A DNA stretch of 21,000 nucleotides from contig RPFO01000189.1 in assembly GCA_009746045.1 (NCBI GenBank), forward strand, positions 607,748 to 628,747, read 5' to 3'. The position numbers and the translations under genes are program-made. Positions 18,795 through 21,000 of the stretch are shown piece after piece (position 1 is the first letter of the stretch; every line of letters starts with the position of its first letter). The notes beneath the pieces are model-generated. The model was not told the DNA's origin and did no database searches. It was given only the letters and a program-made list of their open reading frames with translations. Source of the DNA: Mesostigma viride. Taxonomy: Eukaryota; Streptophyta; Mesostigmatophyceae; Mesostigmatales; Mesostigmataceae.

Positions 18795-21000
18795 GCACAC
18801 GGCGGGCTATCTACCATCTACGGCTTCACAAGGTAGCCCCCTATTTAGTGCTGGCACACGGCGGGCTATCTACCATCTACGGCTTCGCAAGGTAACCCCC
18901 TATTTAGTGCTGGCACACGGCGGGCTATCTACCATCTACGGCTTCGCAAGGTAACCCCCTATTTAGTGCTGGCACACGGCGGGCTATCTACCATCTACGG
19001 CTTCACAAGGTAACCCCCTACTTAGTGCTGGCACACGGCGGGCTATCTACCATCTACGGCTTCACAAGGTAACCCCCTACTTAGTGCTGGCACACGGCGG
19101 GCTATCTACCATCTACGGCTTCGCAAGGTAACCCCCTATTTAGTGCTGGCACACGGCGGGCTATCTACCATCTACGGCTTCGCAAGGTAACCCCCTATTT
19201 AGTGCTGGCACACGGCGGGCTATCTACCATCTACGGCTTCACAAGGTAACCCCCTGTTTAGTGCTGGCACACGGCGGGCTATCTACCATCGACGGCTTCG
19301 CAAGGTAACCCCCTATTTAGTGCTGGCACACGGCGGGCTATCTACCATCTACGGCTTCACAAGGTAGCCCCCTATTTAGTGCTGGCACACGGCGGGCTAT
19401 CTACCATCTACGGCTTCACAAGGTAGCCCCCTACTTAGTGCTGGCACACGGCGGGCTATCTACCATCTACGGCTTTGCAAGGTAGCCCCCTATTTAGTGC
19501 TGGCACACGGCGGGCTATCTACCATCTACGGCTTCACAAGGTAACCCCCTACTTAGTGCTGGCACACGGCGGGCTATATACCATCTACGGCTTCACAAGG
19601 TAACCCCCTATTTAGTGCTGGCACACGGCGGGCTATCTACCATCTACGGCTTCACAAGGTAGCCCCCTACTTAGTGCTGGCACACGGCGGGCTATCTACC
19701 ATCTACGGCTTCACAAGGTAACCCCCTACTTAGTGCTGGCACACGGCGGGCTATCTACCATCTACGGCTTCACAAGGTAACCCCCTATTTAGTGCTGGCA
19801 CACGGCGGGCTATCTACCATCTACGGCTTCGCAAGGTAACCCCCTATTTAGTGCTGGCACACGGCGGGCTATCTACCATCTACGGCTTCGCAAGGTAACC
19901 CCCTATTTAGTGCTGGCACACGGCGGGCTATCTACCATCTACGGCTTCGCAAGGTAACCCCCTATTTAGTGCTGGCACACGGCGGGCTATCTACCATCTA
20001 CGGCTTCCTTCGCAAGGTAACCCCCTATTTAGTGCTGGCACACGGCGGGCTATCTACCATCTACGGCTTCACAAGGTAACCCCCTATTTAGTGCTGGCAC
20101 ACGGCGGGCTATCTACCATCTACGGCTTCGCAAGGTAACCCCCTATTTAGTGCTGGCACACGGCGGGCTATCTACCATCTACGGCTTCACAAGGTAACCC
20201 CCTATTTAGTGCTGGCACACGGCGGGCTATCTACCATCGACGGCTTCACAAGATAACCCCCTATTTAGTGCTGGCACACGGCGGGCTATCTACCATCGAC
20301 GGCTTCACAAGGTAACCCCCTATTTAGTGCTGGCACACGGCGGGCTATCTACCATCGACGGCTTCGCAAGGTAACCCCCTATTTAGTGCTGGCACACGGC
20401 GGGCTATCTACCATCTACGGCTTCGCAAGGTAACCCCCTATTTAGTGCTGGCACACGGCGGGCTATCTACCATCTACGGCTTTGCAAGGTAGCCCCCTAT
20501 TTAGTGCTGGCACACGGCGGGCTATCTACCATCTACGGCTTCACAAGGTAACCCCCTATTTAGTGCTGGCACACGGCGGGCTATCTACCATCTACGGCTT
20601 CGCAAGGTAACCCCCTATTTAGTGCTGGCACACGGCGGGCTATCTACCATCTACGGCTTCGCAAGGTAGCCCCCTATTTAGTGCTGGCACACGGCGGGCT
20701 ATCTACCATCGACGGCTTCACAAGATAACCCCCTATTTAGTGCTGGCACACGGCGGGCTATCTACCATCTACGGCTTCACAAGGTAACCCCCTATTTAGT
20801 GCTGGCACACGGCGGGCTATCTACCATCGACGGCTTCGCAAGGTAGCCCCCTATTTAGTGCTGGCACACGGCGGGCTATCTACCATCTACGGCTTCGCAA
20901 GGTAACCCCCTATTTAGTGCTGGCACACGGCGGGCTATCTACCATCTACGGCTTCACAAGGTAACCCCCTACTTAGTGCTGGCACACGGCGGGCTATATA
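18795..21000. repeat. 59-bp satellite, 37 full copies plus a partial copy
   Basis: Units start at GCACACGGCGGG; the first is at 18795, the second at 18854, and the thirty-eighth starts at 20982 and is cut by the window edge. All units are 59 bp except copy 21 (starting about 19975), which is 63 bp through duplication of CTTC. Variation is confined to a few positions: TTCACAAGG/TTCGCAAGG/TTTGCAAGG, GTAACC/GTAGCC, AGGTAA/AGATAA, CTATTTAG/CTACTTAG/CTGTTTAG, CATCTACGG/CATCGACGG and CTATCTACC/CTATATACC. 59 is not a multiple of 3 and frames close within the array, so it is not protein-coding. Confidence 0.97.

Noticed and set aside
18795-21000. CRISPR array
   Set aside because: The whole 59-bp unit is conserved; there are no unique spacers between short repeats, and the context is eukaryotic.
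18795-21000. Each 59-bp unit as a mini-intron (AAGGTAAC to CTATTTAG)
   Set aside because: The GT-to-AG distance inside a unit is only about 16 bases, far too short for spliceosomal splicing, and frames around it are closed.

Overview
Eukaryotic nuclear DNA: a short gene-bearing stretch between two large tandem-repeat arrays. Two interrupted genes can be put together from exons that join in frame across GT-AG introns. One is recognisably CCDC103, a dynein-arm assembly factor found only in lineages with motile cilia or flagella. Flagellar function, high-GC exons with Gly/Ala-rich inserts, and introns of 240-960 bases suggest a flagellated alga. A prasinophyte green alga is my best guess, but this is inference and the species is not shown by the sequence.

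Layout. 1-8155 is a heptamer satellite built from homogeneous blocks of related 7-bp units: CCAACAA, CCAGCAA, CCAACAA again, a short junction, CCAGCGA, CCCACGA. It runs off the left edge. 8156-8439 is AT-rich. 8440-8563 (minus) may be a first coding exon with a strong GTAAGT donor. 8564-10246 has no supportable gene. 10247-11141 is a nest of repeats: a 208-bp tandem duplication, a four-copy repeat motif present in both orientations, a TTG run and a Pol III B-box match. 11154-11535 is a possible insertion bounded by 16-bp direct repeats and holding an A-rich 50-bp triplication.

11809-14344 (plus) is CCDC103: three exons, 449 codons, complete. 15188-17092 (minus) holds the last three exons of a gene ending in a ZZ-type zinc finger; a further upstream exon is likely at 17764-17801. 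The two genes converge, with about 840 bases between their stop codons. The ZZ gene's introns contain a 22-bp duplication, a 28-32 bp minisatellite and a 9-bp array. 17802-18520 shows no gene, 18525-18735 is a degenerate 33-38 bp repeat, and 18795-21000 is a 59-bp satellite with 37 full copies, running off the right edge.

I see no operon, CRISPR array, phage or prokaryotic defence system. The 2,741-codon minus-strand reading frame over the heptamer satellite is a by-product of repeats lacking stop codons. The most notable items are the block structure of the heptamer satellite, its G-quadruplex-capable edge, the reconstructed CCDC103 with a large in-frame insert inside its RPAP3_C-like domain, and the spliced ZZ gene.
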